Assembly: GCF_008729015.1 (NCBI RefSeq)
Contig: NZ_RKSM01000001.1
Coordinates: 868,001-932,000, forward strand
Source: Haloarcula sp. CBA1129
GTDB taxonomy: Archaea; Halobacteriota; Halobacteria; Halobacteriales; Haloarculaceae
Direction: 5' to 3'
Length of the DNA stretch: 64,000 nucleotides
The notes under the pieces: generated by a model
Databases searched by the model: none
Told to the model about the DNA's origin: nothing
What the model saw: the letters and a program-made list of their open reading frames with translations, nothing else
Shown: one piece after another, positions 52,380 through 60,828 of the stretch
How positions within the stretch are numbered: the stretch's first letter is position 1
Layout: the number at the start of each line of letters is the position of its first letter
Program-made: the position numbers and the translations under genes

Positions 52380-53204
52380 ATGTTGCCTACAGCCGAAGTC
52401 CCGTTTGAACCGATCTTCGTTGAAGAACCACTGCTTATCCCAAACTACCGAGAGGCGATCATCAGCAACGTCGGCTTACCGTTCTACGCCGATGTTGACC
52501 GTCCTGATGAGGTTCCCGCAGACGAGCAAGAACGCACAATCGACCTTGCAGAACGTATCCTGTGCACCGGCGGCGTCCGAACCGGGTTCGGCCACCACGA
52601 AGAGGTCCGAACCTCGATGGAGTCGTGGGCTCCCGATGCCGACGAGGACCGTGACGCCGATCCGGGCTACTGGCGGTCGTCGGTTCTCTTGATGTCGCCC
52701 CGCGAGATGAACTTCGGGCAGCTAGACGGTGGACCAGAAGAGAAGCACAAGAAAGCCAAGACAGTACTTGCTTGGGCCGGAGACTGTATCGACACCGACG
52801 TCCTTCAGGAGATCGAGCAGTCCCAAGCAGAGGATATCAAACAGGCGTGGCGAGATGCAGCGGAAGCCGAACTAACTCAGCGCAAGATCGAACAGTTCGC
52901 CGAGGAGCCGCCGGAAGGACTCGATGGCTGGCAGCGACTTGACGCTGATCATGATGCCGTTGAAGTGGCCTACGTCGCCGACAACCACGGAACCCCGTCA
53001 GTTGCGACCGTGTTTGAAGCCGCTGACGGTGAGCTGAAGGCCCACGAGTTCACGCTGGAAGCGTGGGAGGAGAACGATGGGAATCCTCGCGAGGCCCGGC
53101 TGAACCGGTATTGCGTCACCACTGACGGCGACGGGGCCTACGCCCGTCTTCGATCACATCTGCTGACCTTCGAGGTCGAGTCCATGGAGCAACTCGAAGT
53201 GTGA
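52380..53204 (+). CDS. Hypothetical plasmid protein
   Basis: 274 residues, acidic. Start at ATG 52380 by leader element 21 rather than the in-frame ATG at 52347 inside the element. Helical middle (DIKQAWRDAAEAELTQRKIEQFAEEPP) and a beta-rich C-terminal domain (VEVAYVADNHGTPSVATVFEA, spanning about 195-274). No catalytic motif recognised. Confidence 0.72.
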   Translation: MLPTAEVPFEPIFVEEPLLIPNYREAIISNVGLPFYADVDRPDEVPADEQERTIDLAERILCTGGVRTGFGHHEEVRTSMESWAPDADEDRDADPGYWRSSVLLMSPREMNFGQLDGGPEEKHKKAKTVLAWAGDCIDTDVLQEIEQSQAEDIKQAWRDAAEAELTQRKIEQFAEEPPEGLDGWQRLDADHDAVEVAYVADNHGTPSVATVFEAADGELKAHEFTLEAWEENDGNPREARLNRYCVTTDGDGAYARLRSHLLTFEVESMEQLEV

Positions 53205-53325
53205 GTTGATTTCGCGCTGAGTACATCGAAGGCCGACAGTACGGCTGGTCGTATTCCGCTCTGCTGAATTGATTAGAACATTGTAGGAGCCAGTCATCAG
53301 GTGCGGACCAGAGCGTGATTGTATC

Positions 53326-53442
53326 TTAGTCGCTTTTAATGGTTTCCTCAGGGAGCAGTATCTCGGGTCGTTGACGGCAATCTGCAGCCCGTGCGAACGC
53401 TCTAATTCGATCCCACTCGTCGGGTGTGAGGTTGCTATCCAT
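53326..53442 (-). CDS. Possible 38-residue protein
   Basis: MDSNLTPDEWDRIRAFARAA, then DCRQRPEILLPEETIKSD. Composition is typical of acidic haloarchaeal proteins and an A+T-rich promoter-like tract lies just upstream. Too short to classify. Confidence 0.5.
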   Translation of the reverse strand: MDSNLTPDEWDRIRAFARAADCRQRPEILLPEETIKSD

Positions 53443-53687
53443 AATTGACAACTACCTGTTTGGAAGCTTAATATTTTATGAATTTAGACGAAATAAATAG
53501 TGGTTAAGGGGAAGCAACGAGGACACTCACCAATAAAGAATCATATTAATACAGGTCCACAAAGTGGGTGGTTGACTTTTTGTATAGACCAACCTCAGGA
53601 AACCCCTACGACACCTTCTTGAGACCGGTCAAATCCCAGACTTGACACACCAGATTTCGAGTGAAACACCATCGCTATCTGGTGGTT

Positions 53688-53708
53688 TTCTCCGGAAACA
53701 GTGGTGTG
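53688..53708 (+). repeat. ORB-like sequence, isolated
   Basis: TTCTCCGGAAACAGTGGTGT plus G resembles the ORB core CTCCGGAAACNGTGGAG. A similar isolated piece is at 6893-6911 (GCGGAAACGGTGGTG). Far from orc/cdc6; it may be a satellite initiator site or chance. Confidence 0.35.
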
Positions 53709-53745
53709 TGCCAATTCTTCAGCAATCGGTCGCCCAGACTGAGAG

Positions 53746-53803
53746 TTTTTTGAACCCCCAGCCGGGTGAGGGGTGCTCCAGCGAGAGCGTCCTGAAAAGA
53801 ACC
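53746..53803 (+). promoter_or_regulatory. Structured leader element 22, two-hairpin form
   Basis: T6-G; P1 CCCC (53755-53758) with GGGG (53770-53773), loop with GCCGGGTGA. P2 GGGTGC (53771-53776) with GCGTCC (53787-53792, two wobble pairs). The tail GAGAGCGTCCTGAAAAGA matches elements 16 and 19. ATG at 53804. Confidence 0.87.
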
Positions 53804-54175
53804 ATGGCTTCGAAGACGACCAACAGCAGTCAGACCGGAGAACAGGCAGAACCCAGTGAATCGCAGTCGTTCCCAGAGTTGACAGTCCAAGCCGAAGGGA
53901 CCGCAGACCGACTTCGGCGAGTCAATGAAACCGGGAGGGCCGATTGTCTCGAAACAGTCGAAGTTGAGCTTGCTGTCGAGTACGACATCGAGTCCTGCGA
54001 CGAGTGGCGCAGTCTCATCGACCCGGACTATATGCAACAAAGACGGACCGTTGAGAAGGGCACGGTCATCGACGACTTGCTCGACAGGCTCGAAGGACAC
54101 TACCGCCGGCAATCGTCCTCAAGGTTCCAAGCCCCGGACTGGAACCTCACGGTGATCGGCTCGGCGACCGCCTAG
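53804..54175 (+). CDS. Hypothetical protein
   Basis: 123 residues from the ATG after leader element 22; a longer frame to 53642 crosses the element. Polar N terminus, then VEVELAVEYDIESCDEWRS and a helical tail. Unrecognised. 12 bp before the next gene, so cotranscribed. Confidence 0.72.
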   Translation: MASKTTNSSQTGEQAEPSESQSFPELTVQAEGTADRLRRVNETGRADCLETVEVELAVEYDIESCDEWRSLIDPDYMQQRRTVEKGTVIDDLLDRLEGHYRRQSSSRFQAPDWNLTVIGSATA

Positions 54176-54187
54176 AGACGTCTCTTC

Positions 54188-54385
54188 ATGGAGTGTACGC
54201 AACTGCGTGGCTCAGATCTTGACCGTGCCGACAAAGGCACTCTTCGTCTCAAGCAGTTGCTCGCCACAGACCTTGCAGACACAGGCGCAGCGCTGGCTGC
54301 CCTCGAACTCATCAACCAGTACGGCCTCGACGCGTCACCGGACAGCTTCATCGAAGAAGTCGCAGACGGCACAGGCTGCGAGTAG
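54188..54385 (+). CDS. Small hypothetical protein
   Basis: 65 residues, helical (LRLKQLLATDLADTGAALAA). Shares the intercistronic region with 53804; a GAGACGTCTC palindrome (54172-54181) precedes it. No leader element of its own. Unrecognised. Confidence 0.62.
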   Translation: MECTQLRGSDLDRADKGTLRLKQLLATDLADTGAALAALELINQYGLDASPDSFIEEVADGTGCE

Positions 54386-54415
54386 CCAGCTCACGCCCAG
54401 TCTCGGCTGCATTCG

Positions 54416-54450
54416 TTTTCTGTGACCCTCATGGCTGGAGTTTAAATACG
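54416..54450 (+). promoter_or_regulatory. Structured leader element 23, weak stem
   Basis: TTTTCTGTG then CTC (54428-54430) pairs GAG (54438-54440), loop ATGGCTG. Only three pairs, but the T-run, the TGGCTGGAG core and the position match the family. ATG at 54451. Confidence 0.65.
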
Positions 54451-55461
54451 ATGACGAACGCAACCAAGCGTGTGACTGATCGGAATCCTGAATACGACCC
54501 CGCAGACATTCGAGGTGCAGCGAGTTCTGACCCTGAAACACGGGAAAACGGGCGGGAACGGGTCCTCAAATCCACCGGCTATCCCAGTCAGACAGAGGAT
54601 GAGACTCGCACCTGTTCGACCTGCGGACAGGAGATTCCACAAGATAACCGCCAGTGTCCGTTCTGCGCTCAAACCGGTGTCTCAGAGATTCCTTCCGGCG
54701 ATCAGGATAGCAGCCCACTTGGGGAGTGGACGTTCGGCCGGGTCGTACTCGCACTCGTCGAAGCGAACACTACCTTCCACGCACGAGCACTGGGCGCTGC
54801 GGCCTTCTCCGTGTCCAGTAGCATCGCGAGTGGCGAGGATACCTCTCACGGCACGGTGAAGTGTCGAGCGGCCTTTGGCACCGAGCCAGCCTCCAATCTC
54901 ACTCAGGGCTGGCCCGACCTGCCGACTGAAACCACGATCGACGAGGAAACTGGACAGGCGCTCTTGGAGACAGCCGACGAGCAGACCGATTGGGACGGCG
55001 ACGTCCAGCCACGGATCTATCTCGAGGACGGGACAGCGATTACCGACCGCTCGGAGTTCCAGCGCCTCACAGAGGAGTTCCGGCAGGACGATGGGACGTA
55101 CTGGCTTGTGCCCGGCGTCGTGCAGCGCCATCAAGCGAGAGCCGAACCGGAGATAATTGGTATCGAGTTTTACTGTCGGCAGTGTGGCGCCGTGACGGGA
55201 CACGAATCCCACGGGCTCGATGGCTTCGAGTGCCACACCCATCTCGACCGTATGATCTGGACTTGCAGAGAGTGTGGACAGCACCGACATGAGCCCGAAC
55301 AGAAGGATGACACGGAGGAGGTTACCGGCTATGAGCACCTTCCCGACGGCGTCTCACCCGAGGACATCCACGGCGACGAGCCAGACTTCCAGGAGCAGGA
55401 GTTCCAAGACCAGATCAGTGCCTATCGCGAGCGACACGGATTCTTCCCGTGGGAGCGGTAG
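54451..55461 (+). CDS. Multi-zinc-ribbon hypothetical protein
   Basis: 336 residues. Zinc ribbon 1 CSTCGQEI...CPFCAQ at about 52-73; ribbon 2 CRQCGAV at about 240 with FECHTH; CRECGQHRHE at about 275. Between them a folded region (RVVLALVEANTTFHARALGAA). Ends with YRERHGFFPWER. Likely nucleic-acid binding; it is a type seen on haloarchaeal plasmids. Convergent with the broken DUF3368 gene, no gap. Confidence 0.78.
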   Translation: MTNATKRVTDRNPEYDPADIRGAASSDPETRENGRERVLKSTGYPSQTEDETRTCSTCGQEIPQDNRQCPFCAQTGVSEIPSGDQDSSPLGEWTFGRVVLALVEANTTFHARALGAAAFSVSSSIASGEDTSHGTVKCRAAFGTEPASNLTQGWPDLPTETTIDEETGQALLETADEQTDWDGDVQPRIYLEDGTAITDRSEFQRLTEEFRQDDGTYWLVPGVVQRHQARAEPEIIGIEFYCRQCGAVTGHESHGLDGFECHTHLDRMIWTCRECGQHRHEPEQKDDTEEVTGYEHLPDGVSPEDIHGDEPDFQEQEFQDQISAYRERHGFFPWER

Positions 55462-55952
55462 CTATTCTGCTGCTTCAGAGAGGGCGTTTGAGTAAAGCTC
55501 ATCAGAGATCCAGAAGCCAGCGTCACGAAGGGCATCAAGTTCGTGTTTTAACTCAATGTCTCCAGCATTGGCTCCGCGGAGCAATATCCCGATGACACCC
55601 GTTCGCTCAGGTTGTGTCTCCGAGCGACCTGTCGACCGTCTTTTTCATCCAAAAGGATGAGGTCAGCACCGTGTTCGATAGCATGACAAATAGCGGCTGT
55701 TTCCCCGAGATCCAGCTCGTGGAAGATTTCGGTGAAGAGGTGTGACTGTTCCACCTCGGTAATCGTCAGGAACTCATCGTCATGCAACGAGCGAAGCGCG
55801 TCTACACCTGCTTCTCCATCAGTGAGTTCGTCCCAAACTTGCCGCGGAACGGTGATACCCGAAAACTGCGATTTGAGAAGGGAGAGTTGGTCGATGAGTG
55901 CAAGATTCAGCAGCGGTGACGTGTCCGAGACTACAAGCTCGTTATTCCGCAT
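55462..55952 (-). pseudogene. DUF3368 (PIN-like) toxin, frameshifted
   Basis: From ATG 55952: LVVSDTSPLLNLALIDQL is the DUF3368/PIN start with its Asp, and LDLGETAAICHAIEHGADLILLDEKDGR holds the other acidic residues. After RHNLS the frame is lost; the expected continuation RTGVIGILLRGANAGDIEL through ELYSNALSEAAE is read in a shifted frame down to 55462. One missing base near 55605-55612 explains this. The catalytic core precedes the shift, so partial activity is possible. Confidence 0.82.
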
Positions 55953-56187
55953 AGTCGAGGTCTTCGGCAAGTTCAGTGTCGGTGTAATGGCGTGGGATTT
56001 CGCGGTCGCCGAGTAATCTCTGGAACTCCCGATGGGACAGTTCTGCCAATGCACGCGCTTTCCCGAATGAAAGGACATCACGTGCGTAAAGCGAGACAGC
56101 CAGTTCTTGCTTCATTGCCTGCGGCCGCTCTCCCTCCGGAATCTGAAGTGCCTCATACACCTCTTCATCAATTTCGATAGTAGCCAT
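55942..56187 (-). CDS. UPF0175 antitoxin
   Basis: 81 residues from MATIEIDEEVYEALQIPEGE. The segment LAVSLYARDVLSFGKARALAELSHREFQRLLGDR is the UPF0175 helix-turn-helix. Its stop overlaps the start of the DUF3368 toxin by 11 bp, the usual antitoxin-first order. It would neutralise the nuclease and repress the operon. Intact although its toxin is broken. Confidence 0.88.
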   Translation of the reverse strand: MATIEIDEEVYEALQIPEGERPQAMKQELAVSLYARDVLSFGKARALAELSHREFQRLLGDREIPRHYTDTELAEDLDYAE

Positions 56188-56331
56188 ACTCGTCTGTTGG
56201 ATAACCCGATTATTGAGTGTTTGGCTACTCGGCCCAGATATGAAAAGAGAGCGTACCATCTGTGCGGTCTAAAGCTCTGTATTGGCGGGATTGGGCTACG
56301 AGACTACCCCTCGTTTACTGGACGGCCGCAA

Positions 56332-56362
56332 TTTTCTGGCTCCCTCGTGGCTGGAGGACATC
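56332..56362 (+). promoter_or_regulatory. Structured leader element 24
   Basis: TTTTCTG, CCTC (56343-56346) pairs GAGG (56354-56357), loop GTGGCTG; GGAGG also serves as Shine-Dalgarno; ATG at 56363. Confidence 0.83.
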
Positions 56363-56611
56363 ATGAGTCACACAGAATCGCCTTCGTTCGAGGAGTATGA
56401 CTTCGACCACGGTGACCGCGTTTGCGTTGACTGGACGGATGGACTGGGTCCACTCGACGAGGTTGTGGGCACTGTCTCGGGTATCTCGCGCAGCGCCGGC
56501 GACGTGATCGTCGCTGTCGAGGCCGACGACGATCAGTATCCGGACAACTCGCTCTACTACGGAACTCACGACGCCGCTCCCGAGTGGGTCGAACTGCTAG
56601 AGCAATCCTAG
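56363..56611 (+). CDS. Small beta-rich protein, paralogue of 63873
   Basis: 82 residues, MSHTESPSFEEYDFDHGDRV onward. DHGDRVCVDWTDGLGPLDEVVGTVSGISRSAGDVIVAVEAD looks like a small SH3-like barrel. About 90% identical in DNA, leader included, to the gene at the window end. Function unknown. Confidence 0.78.
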   Translation: MSHTESPSFEEYDFDHGDRVCVDWTDGLGPLDEVVGTVSGISRSAGDVIVAVEADDDQYPDNSLYYGTHDAAPEWVELLEQS

Positions 56612-56652
56612 TCTGACGGCGGGCCCCTCCAAAGAGAGCCGTCAGCAGAGAG

Positions 56653-57057
56653 TTATGGCGCAACAGTACTGGTATTTCCGTTCGATCCGGTAAATGAGAT
56701 ATCGATTTCAAGACCGTCATATGCCAATAGTGGCTTTTTGGCCTGTCCCGATCCGCCGCCTTGGAACTCGATAACGTCGATGTCTGCAAGTTCAGAGAGA
56801 TTTCGGTGGACCTGCTTGTAGTCCCGGTCTACGAGGTCAGCGGCCTCGCGAATACTCTCGGGCCCATGTTCCGAGATCGCCTCTAACAGTTCCAGGTTCT
56901 TCGGACTGAGGAGACGACTAAGTTCGTCGTACGATTTGAAATTCAGCACTGGTTGGGCGTCCTCAAGATCTTCGCCGTCCTGAGCAGTTTTGATGCGACT
57001 GCGTGTCCGTTGATCGAGATGCGTGCGGTCACCAACGGTGACTTTGAGCGTGGGCAT
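56653..57057 (-). CDS. HVO_A0114-type winged-helix antitoxin
   Basis: 134 residues from MPTLKVTVGDR. Winged helix LLSPKNLELLEAISEHGPES, AADLVDRDYKQVHRNLSELADI. This family follows DUF6516 (TumE-like) toxins and should neutralise the toxin and repress the operon at the palindrome at 57408. Frame extends to 57099, but the ATG at 57057 fits the family. Confidence 0.87.
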   Translation of the reverse strand: MPTLKVTVGDRTHLDQRTRSRIKTAQDGEDLEDAQPVLNFKSYDELSRLLSPKNLELLEAISEHGPESIREAADLVDRDYKQVHRNLSELADIDVIEFQGGGSGQAKKPLLAYDGLEIDISFTGSNGNTSTVAP

Positions 57058-57080
57058 AGTATGGTCCTCCTGTAAGCGTC

Positions 57081-57386
57081 CTACTCCGACCAGTTCCACG
57101 AAACGGACGAAAGGTCCGCAACCTCGCGTTTGAAGCGGTCATAGAGCGTGAGCATCCCGGGAAACTCAATGGTTTCGACGTCGTCGTGGATGTGACGCTC
57201 GTGTCCTTTCGTCCGTTCATGTGCGTTGTCGTATCGGAGGATTGTCTCACCGCCGACTTCCCCGAGATGGAGACTGTAGTCCCATCCACAGGGGTAGGCG
57301 TCATCCTCCGTTTGTCGGATGGTAACAGCGACGACGTAGCCGTCTTCGACATCCCGCCAGTCTTCAATGGTGGTGTAGGACGCCAT
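57081..57386 (-). CDS. DUF6516 (TumE-like) toxin
   Basis: 101 residues: TTIEDWRDVEDGYVVAVTIR, GWDYSLHLGEVGGETILRYDNAHERTKGHERH and ETIEFPGMLTLYDRF match DUF6516, toxins of minimal TA pairs. The conserved YDNAHxxxGHxRH block is complete. 23 bp upstream of the HTH gene on the same strand. Confidence 0.88.
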   Translation of the reverse strand: MASYTTIEDWRDVEDGYVVAVTIRQTEDDAYPCGWDYSLHLGEVGGETILRYDNAHERTKGHERHIHDDVETIEFPGMLTLYDRFKREVADLSSVSWNWSE

Positions 57387-57407
57387 CCGCTACCCTATGG
57401 TACCAAC

Positions 57408-57429
57408 CCCATAGGCATAAGCCTATGGG
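57408..57429. promoter_or_regulatory. Palindromic operator of the toxin-antitoxin operon
   Basis: CCCATAGGC-ATAA-GCCTATGGG, perfect 9-bp arms, 22 bp above the toxin start. Flanking CCATAG pieces at 57393-57399 and 57437-57443 look like half-sites. Likely autoregulatory site and core promoter. Confidence 0.75.
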
Positions 57430-57443
57430 CCTCTCTCCATAGG

Positions 57444-57898
57444 GGCTCTTGATATATCTGAAGATGGGTGACTCACCACGACTGTGCCTCATCCCGATAG
57501 TTCGAGTGAGGATGTTATCAACGCAGGCTTCGAAAAATGGACTCCAATGGACAAGTGATCCGCCCTAGCAAGGACACAATCCGATTGCCAGACAGTTGCC
57601 GATATGTAGATTCAGACCCCGGCGGGCCACCCTATTCTGTACTACGATTCACTGGCCGAGTTCAGAGGACGGCCCGATGGAGCATCGACGAATTGTTCTT
57701 GCCGATGATTTCCAAAGCGCACGCTCCTGATGATGTCGGCGGTGCTGGCTGTTTGATATGGCCGAGCGGTAGCTGGGGCTGTGGTTTCAGATGCAGGTCG
57801 TGGTAAGACGCTCGTCCGTCGTCGACGCCCATTACGGTTCGATGCGAGCGATAAAGTCCACATCGGTTCGTCTACAAGTGACGCCACCAGTACTACAG
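57444..57898. other. Gene-poor stretch
   Basis: Frames exist on both strands (57537-57806 plus, 57642-57887 minus) but overlap each other, have odd composition (Cys/Trp- or Ser/Arg-rich) and no start signals. I support none. Confidence 0.5.
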
Positions 57899-58078
57899 CT
57901 ACGGCTGGTCAACGACGATGGTGCCACAGCGAGGACAGAGCAGGCGGTCGCGCTGAACAGAATCGTCCATGATCCAGTCACCGCCGATTGGGCTGGCGTG
58001 CTCGCAGGCCGGGCAGAACAGCGCTACTTTTGAAAACTGTTGGTCAGGGTCGCTGGTGTAGAGCATCGGGTCGGTCAT
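57899..58078 (-). CDS. Small zinc-ribbon protein
   Basis: 59 residues: MTDPMLYTSDPDQQFSKVAL then FCPACEHASP and LLCPRCGTIVVDQP. Two CxxC pairs form one zinc ribbon. It starts in an ATGA overlap with the membrane protein upstream, so the two are coupled. Unknown function. Confidence 0.75.
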   Translation of the reverse strand: MTDPMLYTSDPDQQFSKVALFCPACEHASPIGGDWIMDDSVQRDRLLCPRCGTIVVDQP

Positions 58079-58332
58079 GCGTTTGGAGAGTAGTTGTGTC
58101 CGAGGACAGCACAGACGATGTTCAGGACGACTAAGCCACTAACCAGTAGGGGCTGTGCTGCAACAACGTTGGTCGCAAGTGTGGCCGCGATAACAAGTGG
58201 GAGCGGGATGCTCGCCCAGAAGGCGACTCCTTGGAAGACAGCGACAATCGTTTCGACGATCATCGCTACTAGTGATTGCACGTTCGATTCAGCAGCCGGA
58301 GGGCGTGGGAGAGAGAGGTCGGAGGTTGACAT
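58075..58332 (-). CDS. Small membrane protein
   Basis: 85 residues. Two hydrophobic helices: VAMIVETIVAVFQGVAFWAS and VIAATLATNVVAAQPLLVSG extending to VLNIVCAVLG. Acidic/polar N terminus, no signal peptide. Coupled to the zinc-ribbon gene downstream. Function unknown. Confidence 0.68.
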   Translation of the reverse strand: MSTSDLSLPRPPAAESNVQSLVAMIVETIVAVFQGVAFWASIPLPLVIAATLATNVVAAQPLLVSGLVVLNIVCAVLGHNYSPNA

Positions 58333-58659
58333 TGATACTTCGCTTACTCGACTAATGCATTGGGACCCTCATATAAAACACAGACCGTCAGTGTGTATTT
58401 GATTCACTTCACTGTCTGCCCGATACTTTACCACTTTTCACGGCATCGAGAATTTATCTTGAGACGATCTCAGAGTCCTTTAGAGATTTTACAACCGATT
58501 ATAAACCGAGTAATACTGATTGTACAGCCTGTCATAGAATACGTCTCATACCCTCTACGTCGTGATTCGAACAGCTTCAGCTCACGTCTGAGTGAGTGAA
58601 ATACTCCATTTCAAAAGCTATCCACACGAATCTGTTCGAAATCTTCCGGCTGAGAACCA
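58333..58659. other. Gene-free A+T-rich stretch
   Basis: About 330 bp without a supportable gene, A+T-rich from 58380 to 58560. It borders the decayed transposase on the right and the promoter of the small membrane protein on the left. Confidence 0.5.
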
Positions 58660-59651
58660 TTGTATGACAGGCTCGCAACCCTGCAAGACGTAGCTTCGGT
58701 AGAGGACTTCTTGAATGTCGCGGCTATCGAGACAGTACCGCTGTTTGAGCATCTTGAGTTCGAGTTTCTGCTGGAGTACGACGTGTTCGCCCCCTCGAGC
58801 GGGGGCGAACACGAGTGCACCAGCCACCAGACCTCTTTTGCGGCTTCCTTCACTGCTACTACAAGAATGTCTACGGCACGCGTCCAGTTACACGAGAATT
58901 CCATAACGGCCTTGTCTGGTACTACAGTGGCCTCGACAAACCGCCATCCAGAGACACTATCGACCGGTTTCTCACCGATCTTGAACATGTCATCGACCAA
59001 GTCTTCGACAGACTCGTCGAGCAGGCCGCTGCCCGCGGCCTGCTCGACTCCACATACTCCATCGACTCGACTCACATCGAAGCGATTCAGTACAACGACG
59101 CTGCGTCGTGGTACCACGATCCAACAGCTGAGGAGTACTACTACGGCTTCGGCTGTACACTCGTCTCAACCGGCGCAAAAATCCCGATAGCAGCGGAATT
59201 CACACAAGCGAAACAAGCGGATCAGGAGACGGCGATGCGCGTCACATGTGACGCGCTCGCCGTCGATACACCGATCTGGATGCTTGGAGACAGCGCCTAC
59301 GACATCCTCGACTGGCACGACCACCTGCTGGCCGCAGGGGTCGTGCCAGTCGCTCCGTACAACCAGCGAAACACCGATGATCCGCTAGACATCGAGTACA
59401 GGGTCGAAGACCGCATCAAGGAACACAGTGAGGACGTTCAGCTGAAACAATCCATCTTAGACGAGACGTACAACCACCGGGCAGGAGTCGAACGAACCAA
59501 CGATGCGGTCAAGGACTGCGGCCTCGGGCACGTCCGCGCCCGAGGCCGCGTCCATGCACGAACAGAAGTGTTCGTTGCACTCTGCCTTCGGCTCGTCGTT
59601 GCCATAACCAACTACGAGCGAGGAAGCAATCCGGGCTGTGAGAAGCTATGA
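58660..59651 (+). pseudogene. IS4/ISH-type transposase, frameshifted
   Basis: The first frame reads DRLATLQDVASVEDFLNVAA to LLEYDVFAP; the rest (ERGRTRVHQPPDLFCGFLHC through RGSNPGCEKL) is in another frame. A missing C in the C5 run at 58790-58794 explains the shift. DDE residues lie in STYSIDSTHIEA, WMLGDSAYDIL and HRAGVERTNDAVK, all in the second frame. The start is also unclear (TTG at 58660). An internal fragment from 58815 could be read but would lack the N terminus. Confidence 0.82.
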
Positions 59652-59730
59652 GATGGATTGTATGACACGCTCGGGTTGCGGTTGTGCTGGACACACTTTC
59701 CCCACCCTGCTGCTTCGTACGTGACGCTTT

Positions 59731-60351
59731 CTATGACACGCTCTGTTCTGAACTAACCGGCTGAACCTCAATATTCCAATTGCTGTTTGTCTCGATTACT
59801 TGATCGAATTCAATTTTCTCCGTCGCTTCAGACTCAATATATACTGTATCCTCTTTTGTCGTCTCTAGCCCAACCATCGGGTCATTATAGGTGAATTCTA
59901 CCGCGGCTCGACCTCCCCCTCCAGTATTTTGAATGTTTGCGCCATATGTTGCTGCTTGCGCCAAGAATTGGTAACCAATCGCGCCATCTGGGGGTTGTGC
60001 GGTAAGTTCGACAGTTCGTCTTTCATCACGATCAAAATACACCTCATTTATGCGCTCTCTGGGAAACCCATCTGTACCGGATGTGACACCGTCTGGTTCT
60101 ATTGCTGATTCTTCCATCTGCCAAAACAATGCCACAGCAATCCGACCACTGTTGCCGGTATTTTGCACCGTGACTGAGAACGAATTCCTATTGTTATCGA
60201 CTGAAATGAGTTCTGCATCCGACTGCAACAATTCACGAACTTCAAACGAGGGATCTTCCGACGCTGATGAATCTGAACCAGAACATCCTGTTAGAAAAGT
60301 TGCAGCAATCCCACTTGTCACCGCAAGGAAATTTCGACGACCAATATCCAT
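59731..60351 (-). CDS. Tat-exported lipoprotein
   Basis: 206 residues. Twin-arginine signal GRRNFLAVTSG with a lipobox LTGCSGS (Cys23), typical of haloarchaeal lipoproteins anchored outside the membrane. The mature part is beta-rich (FSVTVQNTGNSGRIAVALFW), resembling small Ig-like surface domains. No ligand-binding motif. It faces the TnpB remnant. Confidence 0.85.
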   Translation of the reverse strand: MDIGRRNFLAVTSGIAATFLTGCSGSDSSASEDPSFEVRELLQSDAELISVDNNRNSFSVTVQNTGNSGRIAVALFWQMEESAIEPDGVTSGTDGFPRERINEVYFDRDERRTVELTAQPPDGAIGYQFLAQAATYGANIQNTGGGGRAAVEFTYNDPMVGLETTKEDTVYIESEATEKIEFDQVIETNSNWNIEVQPVSSEQSVS

Positions 60352-60445
60352 TATGTGGAAATTTTTCTGTTAGCATATTATGCTACTGGTTACTACTTGA
60401 TAAGTATCTGTGAAAATCATACTGTCATAATAATAATAATAATCG

Positions 60446-60726
60446 ACGACCAAAGAGTGCGCGTCGTGTGGCGTTTCGACTGAGAAGCCGTTGTGGGTCC
60501 GTGAACACTCCTGTCCCACCTGCGGGTTTGAGGCGGACAGGGACGCAAATGCGGCGTGGAACATTCTTTCTCGCGGCCTCGAAGATGTAGGAGTGGGATA
60601 CTCCGAATCAGCGCCTGTGGAGACTGCGCTCCCTGTGGATACACCTGTATCTGCAAAGTGCGTCGTAGAAGCAGGAAGCCCCTCCCCTCAAGAAACGAGC
60701 GGCGTCAGCCGTGAGCGAGTAGGGTA
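60446..60726 (+). pseudogene. tnpB remnant with element end
   Basis: Only the C-terminal part of a TnpB remains: zinc finger CASCGV...CPTCGF and the last RuvC motif DRDANAAWNI. The N-terminal two thirds, with the first Asp and the Glu, are missing. The tail GSPSPQETSGVSRERVG and the G-rich end to 60737 (three GGGTA units) are the usual 3' end where the guide RNA scaffold lies. A TAA microsatellite (60428-60444) marks the break. Confidence 0.87.
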
Positions 60727-60828
60727 GGGTAGGGTAGTTCACCTCTATCAATCTTGTTTGCAAGATTGGGGCCAGTACAGACAAAGCATTGACTACTCAC
60801 AGGTGACCGGTATAATGCAGGGACGGTT

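Larger units (their letters stand above)
53205..53745. other. Mostly gene-free stretch
   Basis: Holds one possible short minus-strand gene (53326-53442), an A+T-rich segment near 53460-53500, and an ORB-like sequence at 53688-53708. It ends at leader element 22. Confidence 0.5.
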
